DNA of 64,000 nucleotides from Hofstenia miamia (taxonomy: Eukaryota > Xenacoelomorpha > Acoela > Hofsteniidae): positions 565,104 to 629,103 of the forward strand of contig CABFPE010000280.1 of NCBI GenBank assembly GCA_900660155.1, given 5' to 3'. A program made the translations under genes and the position numbers. How positions within the stretch are numbered: position 1 is the first letter of the stretch; every line of letters begins with the position of its first letter. Under the pieces are notes generated by a model that did no database searches, was not told the origin of the DNA, and saw only the letters and a program-made list of their open reading frames with translations. Of the stretch, positions 34,901-46,974 are shown one piece after another.

Positions 34901-37243
34901 GTAAGAGCGTATACTGAACACATACGCGTTTAATTTATCGGATTAACCCTAAATGTCTCATTATTCACTTAATGACCCAAACCAATAAATCGAGAAAAAA
35001 CACCCAATGCTTTCAATGTTGCAAAGTTTAATAAAGTTTTGTTTGAATATTGGTAATCCTATGTAAATAATTATTCCATATGATATATTTTAGTAATTAA
35101 TTGCACGCTTTGAATACTTCCAAACATCAATGGTGATGCGCTTGAATCTTAATTTTAAGCCTAATTATTATGCGGAGCTTACCGGCCGTGGTGATCCGGA
35201 AATCAAAATAATTATGTCAAGGAAAAATTCCACCGCCCGTAGTTAATTAAGCGCGACGTTTACTCTAAAGTTATAATTAAATTATGAATTACAGGGATCT
35301 CATTGGTTTGTGCCTTAAAGCCACAGTAGACAATGGACATGTTTACTAACAGTTTCTATAAGTTCTAAATCGTTACTATTACGTTCCATTCGCAATGTAT
35401 AACGATAAGAGTTAAATGTTGAGTTACAATTAAAATTGTGTTAATGTTTACATATATATAGAACTTTAGACCTCTTATTTACAGAATTTATGAGCTGAAT
35501 CGACATTCAATGTTCAATGGCACTAATACGTTATGCACTTGTATTTATTCAAAAAAGACAACTTGATCCAAGTTAGTGAATTGCATATGCGATCTACTAA
35601 ATTTTTAGCACAACCGTACAGTATACATAAGTGAAATTTTTTGTAAGGTGAAGTGTATTTACAATCATATATTAGTAATTATAGTTATGGTAATTGTTTC
35701 ATGTTTTCGCAACTTGAAATTTGAGAAACTCCCAGACTAAATTAGCTGACCGCCATGACCAGAGACACATCTGAAGGTGACTGGTTTTGACCAGGTAAAT
35801 TCAAGGTTTCCAGATCCTAGGCTTGCCGTTGGTTGTTGTGTACGAAGTTTAACTTTGTTGTGCACACAATACAACATGTTGTGTGGGACATAAACATCCA
35901 ACGTCCCAAAATTTACTATTATTAGTTTGATGGAAGAAACTGGTCATTATTATATTTTTTTATTTTCAAATTTGCGAGGCCATTATTTTTATAAATTAAT
36001 TTTATAATTTATGTCATGTAATTAAAGAAATAAACACTAGACACCGAACACTCCTTGAAAATGTATTGATATCTGATGTTTTAACCCTCTTCTGCATGAG
36101 TTTTCTAGTCAAGTAAAAAAAATATTTAAATGCCGATTTTAGATGCTTAAGCAAACATCTAAACATTTACAATTGAAATGTAATGTATTTTTCGCCATAG
36201 TTCTTTAATAATTAATGTAAAATACACCTTAACATTATATAGGCCTATTAATACCGCAGTAATATTAGCACAGCACACAATTCTAAAAAGTTCTCGAATT
36301 AGGGTATCAATTAGAGGTTTGCCGCTAAGGAAAAAACAGTCATCGTAGAGGGTTTTGTATCAACTTTTCTTATCCATTAACAAGTCACGGATACAGAAAT
36401 ATTTTTAGGGGGATCCAAGGCAAAATTAAAGACTAAGTGCATATTTTGGTATTAAATGAGAAAATTATTGAATAGAAACAAAATTTCTACAAATAGCAAA
36501 TTCAATGAGATTATCAACATATATGGAAGTTTATGTACCTGCTAGTGTTTTGCTGAATGACTAATGAAGCAAACAAAAAAGGCTTATGGGCCATTTTGAC
36601 CTATCGTCGCGTTTATAGTGCTAACCTCTATGAGTTACTATGAATTCGAACTTAATATATCCTTAGAGCTTATATAAATTACTTTTGAATAACAAATTGC
36701 TTCATATCTTATCAAAAGAATATCGTGATTTAACTGCCTCAAGTGCTTCTGTTGAATAACGTGGTCACATGTCGTTGGTGTTGTTAGTCACGTCGTAAGC
36801 AGCATTTTCGGACTTGTGGGGTTGAGGGGGACATCTCAATCTTGATGAAGTGAGTGACCAAAAGCGGTGCCAATATTCGCTAAACTTTTGAAAATATTGA
36901 AAAAATCGACCCTCAAATGCATTTTACCACCCTAGTTTTTAAAATTTGTTAATTTCTTAGCGACAATTTTTTCATTTAATCCATGCAAGATAATTTTGAA
37001 AAGTTGAGAGGGAGAAATTCCTTCTTCCATACGCAACTGTCATTAGTCCTCATGAAGAAAATTCACGATCTGATTGCGCCTCTGATGCTTAGGCTAAAAA
37101 GATTAAATTTGATGGCATATAGATTCTCAATAGATTTTATTTACAAAAATTATTTGTTTTAACCTAAACCGTTTGGCGTCCATTTAAAAAAAACAAACCA
37201 TTTACCACATTTACAAACAATTTTCTTCAATCCTATTCTAAAT

Positions 37244-37282
<39 letters not shown>

Positions 37283-37454
37283 TATATATTATTTATTTAT
37301 TTATTTATGAGTAGCATACACTAATTTCGGTATGTGTGTGTTATATTTTGCTTTTCTTAATAAAATAACAACAACCTAGGCAAATGATGGAAATAATGCA
37401 GATGATGTTGAAGCAAACGAAACTCCAGAAGAAGAAGAAGATAAGGACGGCTAA
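32000..37454 (+). CDS. Small acidic protein, three exons
   Basis: Exons 32000-32050, 34622-34678 and 37380-37454 join in phase 0 to give 60 residues. The pieces are MDSEDSNNHPEIDPIIE, then AYLKKTRSQEEDNSKEEEE, then ANDGNNADDVEANETPEEEE with DKDG at the end. All introns are GT-AG (GTTGGT, GTATGC; TTTTTAG, AACCTAG), and an AATAAA lies 93 nt after the stop. The protein is about 40 percent Asp+Glu, has no hydrophobic segment, and is probably disordered and soluble or nuclear, as with prothymosin-like or chromatin-binding acidic peptides. I do not recognise an orthologue. Evidence for a gene is the consistent phase and splice sites plus codon-like composition; low complexity lowers certainty. Introns are 2.6 and 2.7 kb and the second holds two dispersed repeats. 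Confidence 0.55.
34695..35060. repeat. Dispersed repeat pair, copy 2
   Basis: Partner of 31185-31560, same orientation, lying in intron 2 of the acidic-protein gene. Confidence 0.7.
36455..36640. repeat. Dispersed repeat, copy 2 (partner of 5155-5360)
   Basis: Same family and orientation as 5155-5360. Shared blocks include TTTCTACAAATAGCAAATT and GAGATTATCAACATA. Confidence 0.75.
37247..37278. repeat. (TA)n microsatellite
   Basis: TA run followed by a TTTATTTATTTATTTA tetranucleotide run. Confidence 0.9.
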
Positions 37455-37546
37455 TACTCAAATTATTTCAATTGCATGCTGCGATGTACACTGATTATTT
37501 AGCAAAATTTTGTTTATATCCCAACAACTAAAATATTCAGATAAAA

Positions 37547-37552
37547 AATAAA
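37547..37552 (+). promoter_or_regulatory. Poly(A) signal of the acidic-protein gene
   Basis: AATAAA 93 nt downstream of the stop codon. Confidence 0.5.
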
Positions 37553-37554
37553 TT

Positions 37555-40494
37555 AGTTTAGTGAAACCCCTTTTTGATTATGGATGATAGGCAGTAGAAA
37601 AAAAGTTTAGTTTTCAAAGCAAAAGCATAATGTTATTGGTTTGCAACCTGAAGTATTATTGTTAACTCATCAAAAAAAGAATTATAGCTAGCATTTAACT
37701 TCAAAAATCAAAAACTATATTTTTCATTTCTGAAATCATGCGTTTTTCTATTGTCTATACATATACCAGCACACTAGGTACAACATATAAATATTAATGA
37801 TATAGAACTGCTTGCATGACTATTAGATAAGTTTAGTTTACATTCAGTCTGTCAAATTTCACTACAATGCTATGCAAAATTGTGCATACACTGTATTGCA
37901 ATAACTACTTAAAATTATATTTGAGCTAATTAACTGGAGTTGGATAATCAAAAATTTCTACCATTAAAATAAATTTGATAAGAAAAATTTCTAATTTGAT
38001 TTACAAAATACTTTTAAAATATTGATTTTGCCGTTGAATTAACTTAATAGCTTTAGGAGTAACGTATGTGTAAGAAGTGTAAGCCAAGAAAAACAGATGA
38101 AGCAACTGAACCCTAGTCATTGGGAGCAGCTTAAAGGAACAAACCCTCCAAAATAAACAAAACTAAGAAGATAAGCAGCTTATAAAAATAGATTTATTAA
38201 ATATATTATCAAAAAATGACGCGACTGAAACTGGTTCATAATTTTGAGAGTTGATTAAAATCACAATTTTAGACAATGAAAGATTGATACTGCACATCTC
38301 CTCGTCCGGGATTCAAATGAAATGCACCAGCTATTTTAAAAGGGTTTCAACTTTTTAAATTCAATTATTTTCTTTAAAAATTATTCTAATTTTGTTGTTA
38401 TTCTCTAACTATTCTTGTTTTCTTGCTCTTTGATTGAATTAAATCAATAGTTGAAAATTGTTGTTAAATGTGAGATCGATTAGATTTGCAATTTTATAAG
38501 AAAATGATTCGTGCTTTGCAGTTAATTTCTAGAGAATTTGTTAATCCAGGATTTCCTTCATTTTGTTAAATATCAAAATATTGCTAAATTATAACTTCAT
38601 TACATTCTAGTACATTTTCCTGACGCATAGGCCAATATTTTGTTTAACTCAGGTCTTAAATTTAATATAATCTATAAAATATTAATAAGTTAGGTTTTGT
38701 TAAAATATCGAAATAACATTGAATTGAACAAAATCTTCTTCTAGATTCTTAATACTGATGGGTGATCTAATGTCCAATATAAGGAACATTCTTGAATATT
38801 AAAAAACAGTTAGTGTATATATTGCATCAACATTCGTTTTTCATCAATTGATCGATCCATAGCTCTATCTTTGAATATTGCATCAATTTTGATATCCAAT
38901 ATTGTCATATTCACATTATAATTCAACCAAATTTTGCAATTTGTCAAGATTAATTTTCTATGTAGGTGTATGTAAAATGTATGCATGCAATACTGTTTTA
39001 CATTTTTCACTAATGTCGAAAATTGTTATTTACATCAATATAACCAGATAGTAAACAGATTTTGTAGTTGAGGCACAAAACATTATGTGGGACCACTTGT
39101 TGTTTAAAAAATTTTGCTAATTCCACCAAAGTTGGGGTTTGAATTAAGCAAGTTTTGACAGCCTTCAATCAGGAATATGTTGTTTGTCAACATTTTTGGA
39201 GACACCCTAAGGCTTTTGAAGTCAAAATCCAAAAAAGCAATACTATTATTGTGGTGTCAACCAATTTTTCCAACAAGCTCCAAATGTCGCATGCTCACCT
39301 GGTCATTGAATCCAATGACAATTTTGTTGCGTATTAAAATGCCAGGGTTTGAAATTGCTTGAGCACACATTTAAATACCAGGAACACCATACGAGATTAA
39401 GAAATGCCAATATCTGGAAATCTGCATGAATGTTGGTGTTAGTCTATGAACTGAAAATCTAGAGTACGAGCTGTGGATAGATCTGGATCTTATATTGTTG
39501 AAAATGATTATTTCTTATTAAAAATTAGTACTAATTGTATTTGTTTTGAAGTAAATATAATATGAATACTACATTCAAATACTGCTATTCAAGGTACACT
39601 TAAACACAATGATTGACTTTTTGGTTTATTATTTTCAATAAGAAATAAATTTCAAAATTTCTGAAGTTACATTTGTACACAGAATACTATCCTTCTCATT
39701 GCAATGTTTTTCTAACTAGCCTTGAAACAAAAGATTTATTTTTAGGCTTGAAATCTAACCAAACCCACCCATCCTACCTAACTGATAACCCCTCCCAGGG
39801 AATTTGATCAGATACCCATACATCACCAGCGATAATTACATTTTCTAAATTGATATCAATAAAAAATTTTCATTTTTATAATAAACGATATATGGTTTCA
39901 GTTGCTATTGAACTAATTTATAATATAGAAATAGCAATAGTATATTAGCTAATGCTACATGCTCCATATATTTCTTGATAAATTTGTCTATTGACAAGGA
40001 AAAAGAAAAATTTGTTGATTTCCTTCTTTGTAATTCATTAAATGAACAAAATAATATATTGCAATTCATGTAATAATGAAAACCTCATTGTCAACTGATT
40101 GTCAAAGTGACCATACTTAGCTAAAACTATACCTCCCATTAAACCACAAATAATTCAATTTATTGCCATAAAATATTTTTTCAAAATAATTTTATAAAGC
40201 AGATTCAATATGATGCTAATCTGTAATCTTTGGTATATTGAACTGTTGTTATCTTGCATTATATGTTCGCTTAATGATCTTTTGAAACATATATTACCTT
40301 AATTCAATTTAAAGTTAAGGATAGGCAATAAAACTTTAAAATAGAGGTTTTGAGCAACATCTATGCATGCTCAGTTTTAGAAATTGTGTGAATAATAAAT
40401 AATGATACTGGAAACAATTCAGAAATTTTCAAGAAATACAAGACAAATGATATAAAACCAAACAAAGAATATTCACAAATCTGAATAATAATTA
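37555..40494. other. Intergenic region, no gene recognised
   Basis: About 2.9 kb of AT-rich sequence. Short frames near 39155-39362 overlap one another in two phases and match nothing known. Confidence 0.45.
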
Positions 40495-40675
40495 TCTTGG
40501 GCTTTGACGATGTTAGTTTCTATTAAAAGAGTAATCAGAATTGTGAAATTTATACCCTTGCCATTTCAGTTTTCTCTATTTTACGTCTAAATTTCGTTTT
40601 TAACATCAATCTCAAAGTTTTTTCATCTAAATGTATGTTTGATGTATTTTGGTAATTCATTCGATATTATAGCTG

Positions 40676-41148
40676 GGGTTGGTCAAGCAGTAATGGAATT
40701 TCATTTTCACTGTTAAAATGGATTCTACTCATTCAATAATGATTTACTTCTTTATTGGCATGTGTGACTCCTTAGTAGGTTCATCAATGAGACAGAATTT
40801 TTTTAAGAGATTAGTTTTTCTGTGATCTAAGAACACAAAACTACTCGGTATTTCAAAAATTTAATATCACGTTTAAAAGTATATTCCATTTACATCATAA
40901 CATACTGGTCCTCTATAAAATACGTATATGATTAATGTTAAATTCCTTTACGGTTAGTACACTATCTTATCACGAAAAATTGGCATAGTTGAAAAATTTA
41001 TTCTATTAAAAATTTAGAAACTAGTTGGTTCTACATGGTAACGGAATTTCAATGGTCCTGTTACCAGGCATTGATATTACTTATTATTAATTATTAGAAT
41101 TATTCCACATTATGGCATTAATATCACAATAATTAAAATCTTAGGCGC

Positions 41149-41201
<53 letters not shown>

Positions 41202-41377
41202 ACAGAATCCCTTCAATCTTAATTTTTTACTTTATCGCGTTATCACGTTGGATCAAGTATAGCAATCTGTTTAATAAACCTGTACATGTTATTAATAGTT
41301 TTTTTAATAGACGTCACTTTGTGTACTTATTTCTAAATGTATAATCTGTTTCTTTATGTAGTCGCGTGACCAAGCCC
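40676..41377. mobile_element. TIR element inserted in LINE family B
   Basis: The foreign segment starts GGGTTGGTCA and ends TGACCAAGCCC, giving imperfect inverted ends GGGTTGGTCA/GGGCTTGGTCA. The LINE sequence AGCTG is duplicated on both sides, as target duplication or its remnant. Near each end a block AATGGAATTTCATTTTCACTG recurs in diverged form. No coding frame remains. The ends suggest a hAT-like MITE, but the 8-bp duplication is not intact. Exact boundaries are uncertain by a few bases. Confidence 0.55.
41152..41201. repeat. (TA)n(GA)n microsatellite
   Basis: TA run followed directly by AGAGAGAGAGAGA. Confidence 0.95.
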
Positions 41378-41611
41378 AGCTGTGTTTAGAAATGAGTTTT
41401 TAATTATTCACTTCTTATACATAATTTTTTAATCAATTATATGTGTTCCTTTGTTTTGTCCATTGACACATTTTGCAGGGAGAAAATCATTTTGATGCAT
41501 GGGAAAGAATTTTTTATTATTTTGACGAATTTCGTTAGTACATTCACATAGATATGATATTGTCAAAGTTGTTTAGGGCTTTATTCAATAGATGTCTGTA
41601 GTGGGTATTGA

Positions 41612-41979
41612 TCACTGAACTTGATCGAGAAATTATAGAGTGAAAATATGAGGTTTGCATGGACCCGAATATACCCGATCTGAATATTCACTACTCTAAC
41701 CCGACCAGATTAGACCCGAAACGTAAAATTCTGCTTCTCAACATTTAACGACAATCCCTCTCCAATCAAACTGATTATTATCAGCCATTTTCTGAGAAGA
41801 TTTAACGTCTTTAGTAACATTAGTACCTTTTTGTCCAACCAATCTATGCTGTGTACCCAAATCCATTTCGACCCGACCCGAAGCTCGAAATCAGTCGGGC
41901 TTAATAGGGTACCCGATATCCCTCTCTATCCGAAATGAGTTGTCTCCACCTCTCATCCTAAAGCCCTGCCTACCCTACT
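41612..41979. mobile_element. Possible hAT-type MITE with CCCGA units
   Basis: The segment contains repeated ACCCGA units near both ends (GACCCGAATATACCCGA, CTAACCCGACCAG, GACCCGACCCGAAG, GTACCCGATATC). It is bracketed by identical 8-mers GGTATTGA (41604-41611 and 41980-41987). No clear terminal inverted repeat was found, so the duplication could be chance. Confidence 0.35.
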
Positions 41980-42474
41980 GGTATTGAAATTTACTAATTA
42001 AATCAAATGCTGCCGTGACACTAAGTGTCATCAAATTTATACATTACTCAGGAATAACTGTACCTGTGGATCGCTTCCAAATTATAAATATTAGCTGCCC
42101 AACAAAATCTAGTTTCAAGAATGGCTTACGTCATTATATTTTGATATGTTTCAAGATTACACTGCTATTCCTCATTACAAATTAATAATAGTTAGCGAAT
42201 CATGTTTAAAATTTAGCAATAAGTAAGTTCTAAAATTATATGGTCCTCACTTGAGATATTTGGATTAAGTAAATGCTTCCCCCGTATTGAAAGTTTATAT
42301 TTAACACCAGCCTTTCCAAAAATTTGCTGTTCGCTGTAGCAAATGCGTCATGAAAAAATATCACAAAATATGCACTTATACAAATTAATATTTCATTAAT
42401 ATAACTCTTATTTCAAAATTCGTTAAATTTTAACACTCTCCTTGAAGTGTTTAATAATTTTGGAATTTATGTTA

Positions 42475-42640
42475 AGCTAAGGAAATTCTTTATCACAATT
42501 TTGCGTTTAAGCTCACTTTTCAATTTTCGTACTCTTACGGGTAAATCATTCGAAACTTCAATAGCTGCATTAAGAAATGAGTTTGTTTAGAAAATATTTT
42601 TTTGAAATTCACCCTACCAAGTATTGACGTTCTTTTGTTA
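42475..42640 (-). mobile_element. LINE C-terminal fragment
   Basis: Minus-strand translation reads TNSFLNAAIEVSNDLPVRVR and continues KLKSELKRK. It aligns with KNSFLNTAINVWNELPKYIK near the end of LINE family B, but with so many differences that it must be a related family or a very old copy. Confidence 0.6.
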
Positions 42641-42722
42641 TGTGACATGAAATAAAGTATGAACATAAATAACGTTTTTTATTCGTGTTCCAATTACATA
42701 CAATCATTAAAAATGCAATTAA

Positions 42723-45307
42723 GGGGGTTCAGGTTTAGAGAGCGAAAATAGAGTATTTGAGTAAATTTGGTTTTTAATGTAATATTGTTGCAAATTTTCT
42801 CCTCTTTCGAATGAACTATCAGTCGTTCTCATCCTATAGTTAGATCGGAAGATATGAGTGATTATGTTGACCGAACCAACCTTGGAAGGTTTTCTCCACT
42901 TTATGAATTCCGATCACGGAAAATTTCATAAATTCATAATCTTTGATCCTTAGCAAAACGCCGTTCATTTGTAACGCATCTGATCTTCTGAACAGAGAAA
43001 AGGCCAAGGACATTCGTGTTTACCGCGTCTTACTGTTTTCTGATTTAAAATTTTTTTAATTCGAGTAATAATTCTACATCTCCTACCTTGCAAGATAAAT
43101 CACGTATTCGTAAAAAAAATTCATTGCCATACAGAAACAAAGAATTACAAATACAAGTGTGAGCAATGAAAATATAATAGATGATGGTCCAATTTCAAGA
43201 GGAGAGAGTAGAGAAAGAAGTATCACCATCTCCATCAAGGAAATCAACATCAAGCAGTTCTCAAGTCAATTGAGCTCTGCAAGCAAATCTATTGAGTGTT
43301 CCTTTATAGTTCCAAAAAGTATGCTGAGAAGTGTAATTGATGAATTCACAATGTGTGAACAAAGTCAAGGGTTTCGATTGCGATTCATGCCCAAAAACAG
43401 CATCTTTCTCAAATTTTGAGTATCTTCCTAAAAGTAGAATGAGGGATATCAATGTAACAGATGTCCTTGCACATTTATTAATAGGAAATACACATGAGGA
43501 GGCCAAGCAGTACTCCGAAATAATTAGGACAACCCAACCACTCACAAAATCTGCATAGAACAATGCGTTGTCCATCATCACAGATACAACCGAAAGTATG
43601 TCGAAGGGGAATGTGAGAAATGCATCGATGAGACTGAGGAAGGCCCTCATAGAAGAAAAAAAGTTGCTAAAAGAATATAATAAGCCTCTCAATTGTGGGA
43701 TTACTTTTGATGGCACCTGGCATAAGAGAGGGCACACTTCATTATATGGTTTCGCCTTTGCTATGTCAGTAATCACGGGAGAAGTGCTTGATGTAGAGGT
43801 ATTGTCAAAAGACTAACATTTGCAAGGGAAGCGAAAACTATAGCGGAAATAATGTATGTAGTATAAATTACAAAAGTTCAAGTAATTCTATGGAAACCGA
43901 ACCGACCAGAAGAATTTTCAATAGGTCTGTTGAACGCAATAACTTAAAGTATACTGAACTGATATCTGATGGAGACAATTGAGTTTACAATGCGATACTT
44001 AACTGTAATCCATATGGTTCCAACCACATTGTCCAAAAAGCATGATTGCATCAATAATTTTTCAAAGCGGCTTTCAACTGGCTTGAACAAAATAAGGAAA
44101 GAAAGACATATCGACGGTGTTGGAAAACTAAAAGAAAAAAGTGTAGGCAATTAGCCAGTTATTTCCAAAATGCCATCCTTGAAATTGTGCGAGAAAAACA
44201 AACACAAAACTTGCCTGATGCTGAGAATGAAGAGATGGCAGAAGAAATGAAGGAAGTTGCCATTGCTGCACTTTTTCATGAAACGAAGTTCAAAGATAAG
44301 AAGGAGCAACACCAATACTGTCCAACACAAAAGTGGTGCAAATGGAAGAATCATCATACACTGGGAATCCATACATACTTCCAAGTTGGCATGCTTTCAT
44401 CCTCCCGTTGTATGAAAGACTAACAGCAAGTCAGATGATGAAGCGCTGTGGTCCGGGGATTACCCAAAATCAAAATGAGACTATACATCAAAGATTATGG
44501 TCAAAATGCTCCAAGACTAAGTTCATAGGCTTCACAACTCTGAAGTTTCATACATATTATTGTGCTCTTAGGCATAACAAGGGCTCATCTGCCCGAAGTA
44601 TCATAATGGCCAAATTAAACCATCACCCTACATGGCCAGCGAAAATGCCAAAAAGATAGTAGATCAAAAAATCATTCAAATCTTCAAAATCCAAGAAATA
44701 ATATGTGCAGTCTGATAAAAAAGACTATAAGAGTGGGTCTCTTTTACTTTTTTGTGATTTGTTGGTGTTTTAAAACTAAATTCGATTTTTTCAAGTTTTG
44801 TGTTTCGCACACTTTTCATCATAAAAATTCTTGTAACTTTTTAAGTTATGGATGGATTTTGATGACTTAAAAATCATTCAATAGAGAATCAAATTATTTA
44901 AAGATTGTAATGAGCGATTTTTGACATACTCAATAGTTTTTTTTAACTGATCAAGTGTCTCTAAGTACACTGAAATATAGATTTCTTTGAATTTTGAGAA
45001 TTTTTTCCGAATATAAAAAATTCTATATGCTAGATATCAAAAAATGTCAATACAATCGATAGAATCGAACCTTACGAGTAAATTGCGCAATAAACGATCA
45101 TTCTAAGTGAATTTCTGTAGAAGTTAGGAGCATTCAAAGATCAATCATCTAAAAATGGAAAACTGGGATGTCACCTAAGGTCAAGGTTATGACCTATTCG
45201 AATAGAAATTTTTTAGATGAGAAATTTGTTTAGCTTTCTAATCTTTCAGATACGATGAGTAGTTTGAACATTAGAGCGAAATATGTGAGACAACGTTTTG
45301 AACCCCC
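42723..45307 (+). mobile_element. Kolobok DNA transposon
   Basis: The ends GGGGGTTCAGGTTTAGAGAG and, inverted, GGGGGTTCAAAACGTTGTCT share GGGGGTTCA. Both sit against a TTAA (42719-42722 and 45308-45311), the target duplication of Kolobok and piggyBac elements. The interior decides for Kolobok (next entry). The 2585-bp length is about that of a complete element, so the whole structure is preserved although the coding part is broken. Confidence 0.85.
43159..44659 (+). pseudogene. Kolobok transposase, broken
   Basis: Several frames in series carry the transposase. 43337-43816 holds CVNKVKGFDCDSCPKTASF and the catalytic-region block GITFDGTWHKRGHTSLYGFA with VITGEVLDVEVLSKD. 44035-44150 reads KKHDCINNFSKRLSTGLNKI. 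44187-44350 reads MAEEMKEVAIAALFHETKF and QKWCKWKNH. 44333-44659 reads CGPGITQNQNETIHQRLW. This order (FDGTW-K-R-G, C-x-N-H-x-x-K-R, A-L-F-H, W-C-K, K-T-Q-N-Q-N-E) is that of the Kolobok/Mutator-like transposase family. About five frame changes or stops separate the blocks, so the element is inactive. Confidence 0.8.
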
Positions 45308-45341
45308 TTAAATACTGTTTCCATATTTTTGCCTGCTGCAA

Positions 45342-46735
45342 ATGCCCCAAGATATATTAGCCATATTTTTGAAATTCCTTATTCCGCATTTCCCTAAAAC
45401 TGATGTAATTTTCAGTTACTGGAGAAATACCGAAAGCATTTGTAGAGGATATGTTGCTGTGGGTGATGTTCTGAATCTAAGTCTCAAAAATACTACCTTC
45501 CCTGCATTGTGGAAAATAGCCAAAATCATTCCAGTTCCTAAAGTGACTAAACCAAAAGACTACCGCCCTATATCTATTACCAACATAGTTGCAAGATGTG
45601 CTGAGAAGCTTACTTTGATCAAGCCTACCAATCGTTTTTATCAGAAAATCAATTTGCATTTAGGAAATATGGTTTAACTACTGCTGCTGGCATCAAAATT
45701 ATCACTGATGCTCATAATTTGAGCCAACATTATGATTACGTCCGCATCACAGCTTTGGATATATCTAAAGCATTTGACACGCTTTCACATAAAAGTATCC
45801 TTTCAGGGTTAACCATCATCTTCCCTACAGTAAATCCGTTTGTTACTATCTGGGTAATGAATTTCCTGACAGGAAGTAGACATTACACTTCTGTTGGTGG
45901 TGAAGTCTCAACTCTCCGTACAACTAACCAAGGTGTCCGTCAAGGCACTGTTGGAGTACCAACATATTATAATATTGCACGTTGGCGTTGACGCTAGTTA
46001 CAATAACATAAGATCAACTATTTTTGCTGATGACAGCGTTGAAGTTGGTGGTTTTTTCGATAAAAATGATAGAGAAGCTGAGATTATTGACAACTTAAAA
46101 GAACAATTTAAAAAGAAAAATTTGAGGTTCAATGTAGAAAATTCCAAAGCAATCATCTATACCCGTCACAATGCTAGATATATCCCAGAAACCAATGAGA
46201 TCATGTGGATTCATCTCTCAGGATTCTAGGTATTGAATATGATACAAGATGAACTTTAATAGTCATATTAGTAAAACTATAACCTCTGCAACATCCACAC
46301 TTTTCCTTTTACTAAAACTAAAGCATCTGGGCTTTCATAAAGATGAACTGGAGACTCTGCATAATTCCTTAGTGCTTAGTAAAATAACTCATGGATGCTT
46401 CATTTGGAGAGGGATTAATAAGCAAAATGAGAACAAAATTGATAAACTACAGAGAAAGGCCGGAAGATTTGGTGTCATTGATTAATACACCAGTAATTGA
46501 GAATACATAAAGATGGCAAATGCGAAGCTCTTCAAGAAAGTAAATAATTCAGATGGTAAACATCCTTTATGTTCTTTCATGTTCGTTCGAACATACTATG
46601 CAGAAAGTAAATTCCGCAGCAGACATGCGACTGGTGAAGCATCAGTCCGCTTATTCCAAACAGGCACTTGCGATTTCATTGAAGATTCATTTGAGCTATA
46701 TTTATTATTATAGATGGTAATCTATAAATTCAATA
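45342..46735 (+). mobile_element. LINE family A, reverse-transcriptase region
   Basis: Reverse-transcriptase blocks follow in order in broken frames: FPALWKIAKIIPVPKVTKPK with DYRPISI, then ALDISKAFDTLSHKSIL, NQGVRQGTVGVPTYYN, FADDSVEVGGFF and a thumb region FNSHISKTITSATSTLFLLL. The last open piece (46513-46713) ends at a stop, and the 3' end reads AATAAAAGTT near 46735. FADD is a common variant of the YADD catalytic motif. Stops and shifts make it non-functional. An antisense relative lies at 49742-50200. Confidence 0.8.
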
Positions 46736-46974
46736 AAAGTTCTTATCTTAAATAAGGCGTTATTATCTACCACATAATAAAAACAAACTCTATTTTAAGT
46801 TTGCAGTACAGTAAACTCCACTACAAAACTAAAAAATATAAATAATTAATATGAGAAATATCGATCTGGGAATATGATCTTTGATGAGAATAATTTCGGT
46901 GGATTGTTTTTTTCTTAATTTTAATGTAGCATATTCAGTTCTTTTGCTAATGAATTGTTTTAGTGGATGTTTTT

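Larger units (their letters stand above)
40495..41575 (-). mobile_element. LINE family B fragment split by a later insertion
   Basis: 40495-40690 and 41378-41575 align in order with 48375-48730, the 3' end of a better-preserved LINE (family B here). The first piece holds the tail, starting CTTGGGCT at the 3' terminus; the second continues the C-terminal coding region at AGCTGTGTTTAGAAATGA. About 690 bp of unrelated sequence separate them. The copy is 5'-truncated. Confidence 0.8.

Noticed and set aside
39155-39362. Overlapping 60-codon frames as a gene
   Set aside because: They overlap in two phases, have no recognisable domain, and sit in AT-rich DNA where such frames arise by chance.
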